A stretch of DNA of 64,000 nt from Enterococcus sp. DIV1094 (GCF_017316305.2 NZ_CP147250.1:1074001-1138000); one strand, 5' to 3'. Shown: positions 52,398 through 60,885, counted from the stretch's first letter. Notes: generated by a model from the sequence alone, not told the origin. Program-made: numbers and translations.

Positions 52398-52640
52398 TCA
52401 TTTTGCTCCCTCCAGTCCTTCAATCCCCATCACAACATATCCATCTTTCTGCGCATAATCAGTAATATAAGTTACCTCTGCTTTATATGAGTCACCTGTG
52501 AAATTCTCACCGTTCCATTCTCTTAAATACAATCGATCACCAACCTTGTAATCACCATCATTCTTGCGAATCTCGAATTGTTTGCGTCCGCTTGTGACAG
52601 CTTCGAAGTGTTCTGGTAGTATTTTTAGTTCGTGTATCAT
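52398..52640 (-). CDS. DUF3850 / ASCH-like protein
   Basis: An 80-residue protein with the DUF3850 pattern HELKILPEHFEAVTSGRKQF, then EIRKNDGDYKVGDRLYL. The fold is ASCH-like, a putative RNA-binding barrel. Such proteins are common in early regions of phages from lactic acid bacteria. Full length for the family. Confidence 0.88.
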   Translation of the reverse strand: MIHELKILPEHFEAVTSGRKQFEIRKNDGDYKVGDRLYLREWNGENFTGDSYKAEVTYITDYAQKDGYVVMGIEGLEGAK

Positions 52641-52658
52641 GATTATCCCTCCTCCAAA

Positions 52659-52895
52659 TCAAGTTCTTCTATGTTTTTTTTGCGCTAAGTCAGTTCTTGC
52701 AGTCGGTGCGCTATACTCTTTTTTCAGATAAAAGATTGTTTTAGCACAATCTTCTAAATCTAATTTTGTATCTGAAAGAGAGCGAACTCCGTTGAATTTA
52801 TCGGTTTCAAAATAGACGTTACTAGCTTTTAACTCTTTGTTTTCTAATCCCTTAGCTATTTCGGTAAATAGCACTGGTATATACACATATTTCAT
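52659..52895 (-). CDS. Hypothetical phage protein, 78 residues
   Basis: ATG at 52895 follows AGGAGGAAACGG, and the start overlaps the DUF1642 stop (ATGA). N-terminus MKYVYIPVLFTEIAKGLENK; basic C-terminus. No recognised domain. Confidence 0.65.
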   Translation of the reverse strand: MKYVYIPVLFTEIAKGLENKELKASNVYFETDKFNGVRSLSDTKLDLEDCAKTIFYLKKEYSAPTARTDLAQKKHRRT

Positions 52896-53263
52896 TCCGT
52901 TTCCTCCTGTTCTAATCCCCATGCTGCGAATGCCGCCAAGATCTCAAATTGCTGTTCACCAGACATTTTTATATAAACTGCATACAGTTGTTCCTCTCTT
53001 CGCCAACTTAATACAGAATTGTTTTTTAATGTCCAGAATGGTAAAAATACTTTGCTGTCTGTTTCTTGATACTTTTCTTTCAAATACTCCAACACGATTT
53101 TTTGATTGTCGTTGAGTTCTATTTCTTCAGACATCTGAATATTTGCTAACGCGTAATTGAATCCGTCTAAAAAACTATGATTTACTGTTTTATACGGATC
53201 GACATTTTTATCACACTCTTTTTCAAGTCTATCTGCTTCTAGCCATTTCAACGCCTTGCTCAT
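52892..53263 (-). CDS. DUF1642 family phage protein
   Basis: A 123-residue protein with the DUF1642-like region VNHSFLDGFNYALANIQM and a following acidic C-terminus ending AFAAWGLEQEETE. DUF1642 proteins are frequent in early regions of phages of lactic acid bacteria and Listeria; function unknown. Confidence 0.7.
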   Translation of the reverse strand: MSKALKWLEADRLEKECDKNVDPYKTVNHSFLDGFNYALANIQMSEEIELNDNQKIVLEYLKEKYQETDSKVFLPFWTLKNNSVLSWRREEQLYAVYIKMSGEQQFEILAAFAAWGLEQEETE

Positions 53264-53550
53264 CCTTCTACCACCTCATACATTTTTTCAAATACATCTG
53301 GTTTACATATATGGAAGTTTCCAAATCCATCTTTTACAATGTAATCTTTATTAGTAAGTTGTTTTATTCCATCGTCTGTGGAAACACAAGGTATTCTTTC
53401 GCTTCTATTTTTTTCACGCCAAGTTTCATCAATAAAATTACGTTCGCCACTAAAACCACCGATGAAATCATGACACTCTTTCCAATTTTTTGAATAACTA
53501 GGGTTGAATTGCACTGCTTCAACAACTACTGGTTTCTTTCTATATTTCAT
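53260..53550 (-). CDS. Conserved phage protein, 96 residues
   Basis: N-terminus MKYRKKPVVVEAVQF is a widely shared phage/prophage pattern; KDYIVKDGFGNFHICKPDVF near the C-terminus is also characteristic of this group. Mixed alpha/beta, soluble. Overlaps both neighbours by four bases. Role unknown. Confidence 0.8.
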   Translation of the reverse strand: MKYRKKPVVVEAVQFNPSYSKNWKECHDFIGGFSGERNFIDETWREKNRSERIPCVSTDDGIKQLTNKDYIVKDGFGNFHICKPDVFEKMYEVVEG

Positions 53551-53930
53551 CGCTCTACCTCCAATAAGTCAGGATTTTTGTATATATTTCCGACGACTTC
53601 CAAAGGTGAATCAACAAAGTACAAAAACTCAAATTCCGTGCCAAGATTTTTGTGATCAACACAAAATGCTCCCTCAGCAAACTTTATTGTTGATAAAGTT
53701 TCTTCCAAATCAGCTCCGAGGGTTTTCACAATATCCCCCTCAAAAATCTCTACACGGTTCTTATCTTTCAGTCCTGTGGATTGCATAACAACGCAATCTC
53801 GCATATCCAACGGAAAGTCGTCTTCAAAACTACGCCAATCCTGGAACCATTTACCATCACAAAAAACTAATTCTTGTTCATCAAACCAAAATCCTGTCTT
53901 TATATTTAATGCTCGAAACTTCGGTATCAT
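53547..53930 (-). CDS. YopX family protein
   Basis: A 127-residue YopX-type protein: N-terminal FRALNIKTGFWF, then MQSTGLKDKNRVEIFEGDIV, the signature of the family, and C-terminal EVVGNIYKNPDLL. Frequent in phages of Firmicutes, function unsettled. Confidence 0.9.
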   Translation of the reverse strand: MIPKFRALNIKTGFWFDEQELVFCDGKWFQDWRSFEDDFPLDMRDCVVMQSTGLKDKNRVEIFEGDIVKTLGADLEETLSTIKFAEGAFCVDHKNLGTEFEFLYFVDSPLEVVGNIYKNPDLLEVER

Positions 53931-54235
53931 TTGCTGTCCTCTCTTTCCTCATACCAATTGTCAAAAACAGTCTGAATAAAAGCTACGAGTATTTTTCGAT
54001 TTTGGCTTAAAGCTATATATGGATCAATCAAAGCAACTTTTGCATGTAAACGATGATAAGCAGCGCAATCTATTTCTAACATTCTCAAACGGTCAATAGC
54101 CTCATCAATCATAAAATCTGCAACATTTTCTGCTGTATTTAAGCCATCTGCATATTCAGGCAAGACTTCATTATCGATGAATTCAGCCACATCTTCCGGA
54201 CATAAATCAGCCAGTTCTTGTTGTGTATAGTTCAT
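53927..54235 (-). CDS. Hypothetical phage protein, 102 residues
   Basis: Helical acidic protein, MNYTQQELADLCPEDVAEFI at the start, no membrane segment. It overlaps the YopX gene by four bases. No family recognised. Confidence 0.65.
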   Translation of the reverse strand: MNYTQQELADLCPEDVAEFIDNEVLPEYADGLNTAENVADFMIDEAIDRLRMLEIDCAAYHRLHAKVALIDPYIALSQNRKILVAFIQTVFDNWYEEREDSK

Positions 54236-54248
54236 TTGCTGTCCTCCA

Positions 54249-54590
54249 TTAAACTAAAATTATCGGTGGTGTTAGAATTTCAACATTTTGCGGTTTCCAT
54301 AGATGCAGACAATTGTTTTTAATATTGACATATTCGCTATTTTTAGGATGGAATTGCACTACAACTTCATCTTGCTCAAAACAAATATCTTTAATTCTAC
54401 ACATCACGTCCCAAGAAGGAGTAATCCGTTTGTTGTGACATGATACAGAAACATGATCCCAACCCATGCCGTTGCTCGCTATTACTGCGTAATTCCATTT
54501 CCCATCACTCCACACGAACGAAAGACCATCTTTGCCAATCACAATATTATTTAATCGTGGTTGTTTAGATATCTCGTTAATTGATTTCAT
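54249..54590 (-). CDS. Hypothetical phage protein, 113 residues (DUF7694-like)
   Basis: Contains GWDHVSVSCHNKRITPSWDV followed by MCRIKDICF and VVQFHP, a pattern shared by small phage proteins sometimes grouped as DUF7694. Beta-rich and soluble. Start overlaps the preceding small ORF (ATGA). Confidence 0.7.
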   Translation of the reverse strand: MKSINEISKQPRLNNIVIGKDGLSFVWSDGKWNYAVIASNGMGWDHVSVSCHNKRITPSWDVMCRIKDICFEQDEVVVQFHPKNSEYVNIKNNCLHLWKPQNVEILTPPIILV

Positions 54591-54718
54591 TCGTTTTCCT
54601 CCATACTCTCAAAAATAGTAATAGCTTTTTCTATGCCTTTTCGCTCTTCTCCAGTAGCGCATGCGTATAGATAGCTTCTTAATCGACGAATGGCTTTACT
54701 AATTGATATTCGTTTCAT
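54587..54718 (-). CDS. Small phage protein, 43 residues
   Basis: ATG at 54718 overlaps the upstream stop and the TGA overlaps the next start, so it is stitched into the operon by ATGA junctions on both sides. The product is a basic helix (MKRISISKAIRRLRSYLYAC) with an acidic end. Unknown function. Confidence 0.65.
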   Translation of the reverse strand: MKRISISKAIRRLRSYLYACATGEERKGIEKAITIFESMEENE

Positions 54719-54996
54719 TTGCCGTCCTCCAAATCAAGATACTTTCTTAAACTACGTAACCCTTTGCCACGTTTTTTCGTTTTACGTTCAATCCATGTTC
54801 CTGTTGTTCCCCAGTAGTCAATGGTCCCCTTATGTGTATGGATTGAAAATTGGTGATTGCTTGGGTAATGGGTAAACTCGAATCCCAGCGCTTTAATATT
54901 TTTTGTAGCTGAATCCCCCATTCTTTTAACATGCTGTTTTCGACGTTCTTTAAGATAGGGTTTTACGTCTCTCCAGTATTCGGCTAAATCACTCAT
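54715..54996 (-). CDS. Hypothetical phage protein, 93 residues
   Basis: Basic protein; contains YPSNHQFSIHTHKGTIDYWG, and ends RSLRKYLDLEDGK. This arrangement is typical of small phage proteins of unknown role that cover a nuclease-like beta fold. No catalytic motif seen. Confidence 0.65.
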   Translation of the reverse strand: MSDLAEYWRDVKPYLKERRKQHVKRMGDSATKNIKALGFEFTHYPSNHQFSIHTHKGTIDYWGTTGTWIERKTKKRGKGLRSLRKYLDLEDGK

Positions 54997-55007
54997 TTGC
55001 TATCCTC

Positions 55008-55229
55008 CTAATCTCTCGTCCAAAACAGAAACCGCACCAAATCTTCTTGCGTGCCATTTATATAAATGTTTAATTGTGCTCCAACTGCCACCATTATTCC
55101 AATAGCCAGTAGAACGATTCCTAGTACTGTGTAATCTCTTTGGTTTTTACTCTTATGATTGATAAAATAGAAACCCACCAATGATAGGATTCCACCAATT
55201 ACACACCAAAATATTGTTAATCCGACCAT
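55008..55229 (-). CDS. Small membrane protein, 73 residues
   Basis: Two membrane segments (residues ~4-24 and ~36-55) joined by a basic loop (NHKSKNQRD). No family recognised. May be a moron or superinfection-exclusion type protein; that is only a guess from topology. Confidence 0.6.
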   Translation of the reverse strand: MVGLTIFWCVIGGILSLVGFYFINHKSKNQRDYTVLGIVLLAIGIMVAVGAQLNIYINGTQEDLVRFLFWTRD

Positions 55230-55235
55230 TCTTTC

Positions 55236-55643
55236 CTACCTCCCAAATCTGCGTCTTTCTCTTTCCACAGCGTCATTCAAGTCAAGATAGATCCCTTTTC
55301 CACCTTCTAAAAATTGCGGTTTTAAATAATATGATTTATTTTCAATATCCCATTTACATAATTTGCCGATTACTGCAATAAAACGTTCACTCTTGATTGT
55401 TGGATTCTTTGTCGTCTTGTTATTAGGTCGATAAAATCGTACAGCACCTTTTTCTCCTTTAGTGGCAGGTACAAGCGCAATGATTCGTTCTTTATCATTC
55501 AAGTAAAGTAACGCATATTCGGAATATTTTAAGCATGCTGCTGCAGACTTGCTAAAATTCAAGCCATACTTTGATAGAGTCACGCTAGGTTCTCTTTCTT
55601 GGGTACCTAATTCGATTAATTTAAAATTTGATGTTAATTTCAT
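55236..55643 (-). CDS. Conserved phage protein, 135 residues
   Basis: Contains SVTLSKYGLNFSKSAAACLK and YALLYLNDKERIIALVPA, a combination found in phage proteins from lactobacilli and enterococci whose role is unknown. Soluble, basic. Overlaps the upstream gene by four bases. Confidence 0.7.
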   Translation of the reverse strand: MKLTSNFKLIELGTQEREPSVTLSKYGLNFSKSAAACLKYSEYALLYLNDKERIIALVPATKGEKGAVRFYRPNNKTTKNPTIKSERFIAVIGKLCKWDIENKSYYLKPQFLEGGKGIYLDLNDAVERERRRFGR

Positions 55644-55948
55644 TTTTCTTCCTCCATGTATTTAAATTGACGACCCTTAGACTCAATATCCATATGCTTC
55701 GCTCTACTCCATATGATATTTTTTGACAGCCCAGTAATTTCTGCTAACTGTTCAGCTGTGCCTGTAACTAGAATTCTGTCACCATGCCAAATCGCTATTT
55801 TTCGACCTGGTCGTTTTCGTCCAGACTTTTCCTTGGGCCAAATCGTTTTAGCAATTCTCTGAACTTCTGCGACTGTCTCCTCATTTTCTTGCCACTTCTC
55901 CGAACACGTCAGCGCAGCAATTCGTTTGATTTTTGTTTTCTTATTCAT
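55640..55948 (-). CDS. HTH-like phage protein, 102 residues
   Basis: A basic protein whose C-terminal part reads as a helix-turn-helix (TAEQLAEITGLSKNIIWSRA). It resembles small phage regulators or intron-encoded-type DNA-binding modules. Overlaps the upstream gene by eight bases. No further assignment. Confidence 0.6.
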   Translation of the reverse strand: MNKKTKIKRIAALTCSEKWQENEETVAEVQRIAKTIWPKEKSGRKRPGRKIAIWHGDRILVTGTAEQLAEITGLSKNIIWSRAKHMDIESKGRQFKYMEEEK

Positions 55949-56255
55949 TTTTTACACCTTCAATCTCACATTCACTCTCAAAGTATCTAGTGATACGCTC
56001 AAGCGCCTTTTTATACTCGATAATACTTTTTATCACGTGACCTTCTCTCAGCACGTAGTCACGCTGTATGGCTCTTAAACACATAGTTAGTGTTTGATAG
56101 TACCCAATAAAGGAAGTCGATTCTATTTTTTCACCTTTCTCATTTTCGGTATATTGGATATTCCCTTTTTCATCAAGAATGACTCGTGATAGAACAATAT
56201 TTTTACAATCACTCGTTTCAGTGATTCGATAGTTTTCAATTTTCATTGCTAACAT
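55941..56255 (-). CDS. Hypothetical phage protein, 104 residues
   Basis: ATG at 56255 behind GGAGAAAG. N-terminal beta region (NYRITETSDCKNIVLSRVIL), C-terminal helix (LERITRYFESECEIEGVKNE). Found at a position often held by DUF5405-like proteins, but I cannot confirm membership. Confidence 0.6.
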   Translation of the reverse strand: MLAMKIENYRITETSDCKNIVLSRVILDEKGNIQYTENEKGEKIESTSFIGYYQTLTMCLRAIQRDYVLREGHVIKSIIEYKKALERITRYFESECEIEGVKNE

Positions 56256-56265
56256 TTTCTTTCTC

Positions 56266-56397
56266 CTAAAAAATCATTTGCCAAAGTAGCACGCCTAATT
56301 TGACTACTCCTGCTACTACAAGCATTGCCATTGCTAAAATAAGTCCGCATCCTAGAAAAGCTGATGCGATATCTAGTAAGCTTTTCAAACCATTCAT
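56266..56397 (-). CDS. Small membrane protein, 43 residues
   Basis: MNGLKSLLDIASAFLGCGLI begins a product with one long hydrophobic stretch (residues ~12-40). GAGGGA lies about nine bases before the ATG. Another very short frame of 17 codons precedes it. Function unknown. Confidence 0.55.
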   Translation of the reverse strand: MNGLKSLLDIASAFLGCGLILAMAMLVVAGVVKLGVLLWQMIF

Positions 56398-56464
56398 TCC
56401 GATTCCCTCATTTCTGCAAAAGGAACAAAATCTTCTGTTAGTTTCATAAAATTAACTCCATTTA

Positions 56465-56659
56465 CTAATTTCTAAATGCCCTGCGCACGGTGTACGCTTC
56501 ATTAATGATTTTCTTCAACGTATCCGATGGATAGATTCGATGACTTGTCTTTTTGGTATCTTGCGCATACAACCAAGCAAGTTGTGCCAAGGTTTCATCG
56601 TCAAGAGAAAATCTTGGCCTTTGCTTAGGTGTCCCACCTGTTCTTTTTGGCTGTCCCAC
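56465..56659 (-). CDS. Small phage protein, 64 residues
   Basis: GTG start directly behind the preceding stop. Basic N-terminus (KRTGGTPKQRPRFSL) and a possible ribbon-helix-helix-like segment (LDDETLAQLAWLYAQDTKKT). A DNA-binding role is possible but not shown. Confidence 0.6.
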   Translation of the reverse strand: MGQPKRTGGTPKQRPRFSLDDETLAQLAWLYAQDTKKTSHRIYPSDTLKKIINEAYTVRRAFRN

Positions 56660-56989
56660 CTACACAATCGCTCCTTTTGACTGATCTCTCAAATATTTCT
56701 GTAGACCTCGGTAACACTCTTCGAATGACAAAAGAGAATATTTCATCTTTTGTACATAAAGCTCCTCTTTTTTCTTTTTTTCCTTTACCAAAATATGTTC
56801 TAGTTTTGTAGAGTCTACATATAGCGCATAGTAAACACGCAACTTACTCCAACTTGAACGATCGTTTTTTATTTGGTCTTCGGTCAAATCTTTTAGCTGT
56901 CTATAAACTGCCTGCAAACATTTATGCTCATCGCCTTGTTTACACTCGCCGAGTTTATTTAACAGCTTGAGATAGTTATATTCTTTCAA
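56660..56989 (-). CDS. Hypothetical phage protein, 109 residues
   Basis: TTG start with GAGGTGATA upstream. Helical, Lys/Glu-rich (LEHILVKEKKKKEELYVQKM). It follows the replication initiator in the operon. No family recognised. Confidence 0.62.
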   Translation of the reverse strand: MKEYNYLKLLNKLGECKQGDEHKCLQAVYRQLKDLTEDQIKNDRSSWSKLRVYYALYVDSTKLEHILVKEKKKKEELYVQKMKYSLLSFEECYRGLQKYLRDQSKGAIV

Positions 56990-57004
56990 AATATCACCTC
57001 ACGT

Positions 57005-57772
57005 TTAAAAAGGAACATCGTCATATTGATGTGCTTCTCTTTCTTTTCTGAGCCTTTCTTGTTCGTTATAGTCCGCTAACCATTTTGGCTCTGGCTCTTT
57101 TCGAGTGACATGATGCTTCGCTCGGGAGTTAGGGAATGTCTTTTGGTTCTTCTTAGATTCATTTTTTTCTTTTCTCGCCCAGCTTCGAATAGTCGCCAAA
57201 TAGTTTTTATAAGTTTTACCAGCTGATTCACAATACTCGGATAACCGTTCAATCCGTTCTTGATAATCATTAGGGAATTCTGTTTTGAGTTTCTCCATTT
57301 GGTCATCTGACAAGAGAACATTTTTGTACTCTCCGTATTTATGACGGATGGGCTTAGCCTTCGATTTTTTCGAAGGCGGTAACTCTCTTATATATTCTTT
57401 TGTATTATTAAATGTATTATTAATAGATGTATTATTATCTTGATAGATTTCTTGGTGACCCCCCACCAAATTTTCTTGGTGACCCCCACCAAGAATTCTT
57501 ATATACCTAGCCTCGATTTCTTTACTACCCTCTTTGTACTTAACTTCTCGATATATATAGCCTTTTTCTTCAAGTGACTTTAGCCAATTCTGAATTGTTG
57601 GCTTACTTACTTTGTATTGATTGGCAAAGTATTCATTACTAGCCCAGCAATAACCTTTTTCATTACACAAAGCTGTGATTTCTCCATAAAGAAGTTTTGC
57701 ACTAGGTATCAATGAATCGTCATATCTAACATTTGCAGGTATGATGGCGTAATAACTTCGATGTTCTGCCAA
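57005..57772 (-). CDS. Phage replication initiation protein (winged-helix replisome organiser)
   Basis: A 255-residue protein. The N-terminal winged helix of the HTH_36 kind (YAIIPANVRYDDSLIPSAKL; FANQYKVSKPTIQNWLKSLE) binds DNA. A polar linker (GGGHQENLVGGHQE, Asn-rich) is followed by a basic C-terminal part with a DnaD/replisome-like helix region. TTG start after GAGGAGG. The linker-coding DNA carries two long GC-rich iterons and three AT-rich repeats, so the origin probably lies inside the gene, as in other phages with this type of initiator. Confidence 0.85.
   Translation of the reverse strand: MAEHRSYYAIIPANVRYDDSLIPSAKLLYGEITALCNEKGYCWASNEYFANQYKVSKPTIQNWLKSLEEKGYIYREVKYKEGSKEIEARYIRILGGGHQENLVGGHQEIYQDNNTSINNTFNNTKEYIRELPPSKKSKAKPIRHKYGEYKNVLLSDDQMEKLKTEFPNDYQERIERLSEYCESAGKTYKNYLATIRSWARKEKNESKKNQKTFPNSRAKHHVTRKEPEPKWLADYNEQERLRKEREAHQYDDVPF
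57401..57493. repeat. Candidate phage replication origin inside the initiator gene
   Basis: TGTATTATTA occurs three times (57401, 57413, 57428), giving an AT-rich unwinding region. Next to it stand two ~19-bp GC iterons, CTTGGTGACCCCC-ACCAA at 57451-57469 and 57475-57493, 24 bp apart and each partly self-complementary. This combination is typical of phage origins lying in the initiator's linker region. Confidence 0.65.
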
Positions 57773-57774
57773 AA

Positions 57775-58005
57775 TTATTCCTCCTCATCCACAACAGTAA
57801 TCGTGTACTGGTAACAAGTCTCTGTAATTCCATTAACTAATCTATTGGTCTTAATTTTTTCAACACTAATATCACTTTGTTCAGCTTGTGTACCGATGAA
57901 AGCAAATGTCATGATTTCTAAGAACAATCTGTCTCTCGGACTCATTTTTTTATATTTAGTGCGCCATGCTCGTTCAAATGCTGCTGTTTTTAAACTAATC
58001 ATCAT
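57775..58005 (-). CDS. Hypothetical phage protein, 76 residues
   Basis: ATG at 58005 overlaps the preceding stop (TAATG), with GAGGAG upstream. MMISLKTAAFERAWRTKYKK begins the product; LFLEIMTFAFIGTQAEQSDI follows. Soluble, mixed. No family recognised. Confidence 0.65.
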   Translation of the reverse strand: MMISLKTAAFERAWRTKYKKMSPRDRLFLEIMTFAFIGTQAEQSDISVEKIKTNRLVNGITETCYQYTITVVDEEE

Positions 58006-58499
58006 TATTTCTCCTCTAGCTGACATAATGTATGCGATAAATGTGCCAATACTGCTAATGTATCTTGTGAAGTAAGTTGATACTCAGATTCGTACATTTC
58101 ATCAATAAACCTGATTTGAGCACGTTCATGCGAATAATCTTGACCACACCATCTACGGATTGTTCTCGAATGACCGCTTCGAAACCCCTCGTTATACCAA
58201 TAACCAAATACCTCTTTTTCTTCGAGCATTACAGGTAGATTTCCTTCTTCAATAGTTTTTATAGCGAATTTTAAAAGTGAACGCAGCTCTTTTTCCCATT
58301 CTTTATATCGTCTTATTTCAACTAGTTGCATACCGATAGCTACATTCTCATCATGGCTATTAAATTGCTCAATATATGACTTCTGCAATTTAATCTCTTT
58401 TAGGAGTTCTTCTTCATTTTTTACAAACTCTTTTCTGAGTTTATTTAGTCTATCTTCGGCTTCTTTCAATTTTTTAAAATTATCATTAATTGTTCTCAC
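58005..58499 (-). CDS. Coiled-coil phage protein, 164 residues
   Basis: N-terminal half is a long coiled coil (LKEAEDRLNKLRKEFVKNEE). The C-terminal part contains Trp/Tyr/Arg-rich segments (GYWYNEGFRSGHSRTIRRWC). It lies between the HNH-type and replication genes. Function unknown. Confidence 0.62.
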   Translation of the reverse strand: MRTINDNFKKLKEAEDRLNKLRKEFVKNEEELLKEIKLQKSYIEQFNSHDENVAIGMQLVEIRRYKEWEKELRSLLKFAIKTIEEGNLPVMLEEKEVFGYWYNEGFRSGHSRTIRRWCGQDYSHERAQIRFIDEMYESEYQLTSQDTLAVLAHLSHTLCQLEEK

Positions 58500-58500
58500 T

Positions 58501-59187
58501 TTACCCTCCGATATTTAACTTTTTGATTGTCTCCTGGTTTAACTTGATTCCTTTGATTTGATACTTATTTTTGAAATTGGTCACACCTATTTTGTGTTTT
58601 TCCGTGTGATGGATTCTACAAAGTCCTGCGTAAGTGTATTCTGAATGATCAATTTTCTTACGTTTTCGTCTACCCAATGCTTTATCAAAATGATCAATGT
58701 CAGCTCCTGTTCTTCCACAGATACAACAGACTCTTTTCGTAATACATTTGTACAAGTAGTATTCTTGATTCGCTGGTAAGATTTCATACCCTTCTTTGAA
58801 TGGAATATGATGTTCAAAGATGAAATCTAAGATGATATTTGCTAGGATGTTTACGTCACTTACAGTTGTATCCGATTCGTCCTTGAGGCTTATTTTTCGC
58901 CCTGTGACACCTTCAAAACGAAAGTAGAAGAATTCCTTCCAGAAATCTGTTGGCGTGCCTGTATCGATGAATATATCCCCTATGAGCGCATAAATGAAGT
59001 TTCTTTGCTGGGCTGTGAAGCGACGTGGATCGATAAAACGCACTTCAATGATCCGATCGCCTTCATAACCTTCGTACATCGTTTTAAGTCGTTCGATGTT
59101 TATTTCTTCGTTGATTGTTGCGCTAATTTCTTGTCCTTTGAAATGCTTTAATATCGCAGAATATGAATCGATTAGCGGTTTAAACAA
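58501..59187 (-). CDS. Putative HNH-type nuclease (phage NinG/HNHc_6-like)
   Basis: A 228-residue protein with the zinc/HNH-like C-terminal motif CCICGRTGADIDHFDKALG, followed by LCRIHHTEKH. The N-terminal part (RFTAQQRNFIYALIGDIFID) matches the putative HNHc nuclease family seen beside ERF and SSB genes. TTG start behind AGAAGTGA. It may process recombination intermediates made by the ERF protein encoded two genes upstream. Confidence 0.82.
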   Translation of the reverse strand: MFKPLIDSYSAILKHFKGQEISATINEEINIERLKTMYEGYEGDRIIEVRFIDPRRFTAQQRNFIYALIGDIFIDTGTPTDFWKEFFYFRFEGVTGRKISLKDESDTTVSDVNILANIILDFIFEHHIPFKEGYEILPANQEYYLYKCITKRVCCICGRTGADIDHFDKALGRRKRKKIDHSEYTYAGLCRIHHTEKHKIGVTNFKNKYQIKGIKLNQETIKKLNIGG

Positions 59188-59219
59188 TTAAATCACTTCT
59201 TTTTCTTCTGATTCGTTGA

Positions 59220-60104
59220 TCAATTCATCTCAACGGAGTACTCTACACCTAAGCTTTCAATCGTTTGTTTGATAACTGACAGTTGTTTAGCAGTGCCTGT
59301 AATATTTAGAGCAAAGGAATACTTGGGTTCATCGGTGTCTATTTCTTGTGTTGTTACCACAGCTCTTTCTGGAGTTGCTGTTTGTTTGATCTGTTTTTCT
59401 GTCTTTTCTATTTCTTTCTCTTCTTTTTCTCTTAATTCTTTGACAGCTTGATCTATCTTTGGAAAAATCTGTGCTGCAGTTAGTCCTTCATCAATTAAAG
59501 AGATCCAAGCCATTGACTCAAGACCATAAGCTTTTACATAGCTTTCAACCAACGATTTTTGCTGTTCGTAGTTTTCTTTTTCTTGTTTTATTGCTGTGCA
59601 TTCAGCAATTATTTCTTCTTCAATTTTTTTCGTTAAATTGTTTTTGGCTGTAAAACTTGAAGCATTCAGCCAATTACTTTGGAGGCTGATTTCATTAGCT
59701 TCAATCTCAGCCTTACTTGCTTGTTTTTTGATGAATGCCAAAACAATTGTTTTTCGTTCTTCCTTTGTTTTAGCTTCAAATTCTTTGATTTGGTCAGCAA
59801 TACCTTCAGATGCTAGCTTGATCTCATCGCTGTAGGCTTTAATTTGTTTTTCAAATACAGCAAGAGGTTCACTAAACTCCTTCTTCACTTCTATTCGTTT
59901 AGAATCGATCAAATCAAAAATTCGATTTAGTTCCGCTCTTGCTTTCTTAGCATCTGCAATATCCTCTTCTTTAAAAATCAAATTTTCAAAACGCTTAACA
60001 GTTGCATTGATTAAATTCGCTAGTTGATCTTCATTGATAATTTCAATTACACTTGGTTGATAATTAACATCAAAGATGACTTCTGTTGATAGTTCATTGC
60101 TCAT
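59220..60104 (-). CDS. DUF1351 family recombination-associated protein
   Basis: A 294-residue, largely coiled-coil protein (ARAELNRIFDLIDSKRIEVK onward) of the DUF1351 family, almost always encoded next to phage single-strand annealing proteins. A small C-terminal beta-alpha domain (YSFALNITGTAKQLSVIKQT) closes it. It overlaps the ERF stop (TAAATG). It probably assists recombination, for example as a nuclease or annealing partner; the exact activity is unknown. Confidence 0.85.
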   Translation of the reverse strand: MSNELSTEVIFDVNYQPSVIEIINEDQLANLINATVKRFENLIFKEEDIADAKKARAELNRIFDLIDSKRIEVKKEFSEPLAVFEKQIKAYSDEIKLASEGIADQIKEFEAKTKEERKTIVLAFIKKQASKAEIEANEISLQSNWLNASSFTAKNNLTKKIEEEIIAECTAIKQEKENYEQQKSLVESYVKAYGLESMAWISLIDEGLTAAQIFPKIDQAVKELREKEEKEIEKTEKQIKQTATPERAVVTTQEIDTDEPKYSFALNITGTAKQLSVIKQTIESLGVEYSVEMN

Positions 60105-60797
60105 TTATAAATCCTCCCAAGATGGTTTATTGTGATTTTCCGATTCTTTTTTCTTCTGCTCTGCTTTCAATGCATAGCGTTTAAGAAATCCAATGATTTT
60201 CGAATAGGAATTTCTGTCGATTTGTTTAAAGCTACTAAAACCGCTTCTTTCTAGCGTTGTAGCAATTATGAATTCTTTTTCTTGATTAGTTAACTGAGCG
60301 ATTCGATGAACATAATCATCAAATGTCTGTTTAAACTCAGAATCTAAATCATTGTCATTCTGAATCTTTTCATTCTCATCAGCACCAATTTTGGCGTCAT
60401 CATCCCCATCTGCGACAACTCCAAATGAGCTAGCCAGCGAATACCTTTTTGCATAAGTAATTACACTACCTAAAGATTGTGGATTTTTTGTATTACACGG
60501 AAAGCCTAAAGGACCATATAGAATGTATTGACCGCTTGAATGATAAACGCACGTTGTTACTGCAACATGGTTATCACTTGTAACTACATCTTGACCAAAA
60601 TCAATCCCACTATCAGACTCTTGAGCAGCATTTCTTATAGCTGATTCAATAGATTTAAGTGTTGCGTACTCAAATTTCATTTCCCCACCGTTTTTTGTTC
60701 CATAATTTACAGAGGCATCGAATTTAGGTTGTTGTAGCTTACCTTTCAATTGATATAGCCCTTTATAAATCTCATTTGTTTCTTCACTAGTCTTCAT
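60105..60797 (-). CDS. ERF family single-strand annealing protein
   Basis: A 230-residue recombinase. The ERF core includes KFEYATLKSIESAIR, ITYAKRYSLASSFGVVADGD and DDDAKIG. The C-terminal third is charged and helical. It anneals complementary single strands during phage recombination and replication. Start ATG at 60797 overlaps the stop of the 32-residue ORF upstream. Confidence 0.93.
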   Translation of the reverse strand: MKTSEETNEIYKGLYQLKGKLQQPKFDASVNYGTKNGGEMKFEYATLKSIESAIRNAAQESDSGIDFGQDVVTSDNHVAVTTCVYHSSGQYILYGPLGFPCNTKNPQSLGSVITYAKRYSLASSFGVVADGDDDAKIGADENEKIQNDNDLDSEFKQTFDDYVHRIAQLTNQEKEFIIATTLERSGFSSFKQIDRNSYSKIIGFLKRYALKAEQKKKESENHNKPSWEDL

Positions 60798-60885
60798 CTA
60801 CTTCATCCTCCACTTCATTAATAGTCGGTTTACCCCAATCAGGATTAGTTAAATATTCATCTAAAGTGGAAAGTTCATTATTCAT
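60787..60885 (-). CDS. Small acidic protein, 32 residues
   Basis: ATG at 60885 behind AAGGAGATTTTAGC. The product (MNNELSTLDEYLTNPDWGKP, then EVEDEVDED) is very acidic and its stop overlaps the ERF start by TAG/ATG interleaving. It may be a small partner of ERF or a coupling ORF. Confidence 0.6.
   Translation of the reverse strand: MNNELSTLDEYLTNPDWGKPTINEVEDEVDED

Noticed and set aside
52350..52401. A 26-codon frame (start MKINEALELMRWM) between two early genes
   Set aside because: It overlaps the next gene by half its length and is too short to separate from chance.
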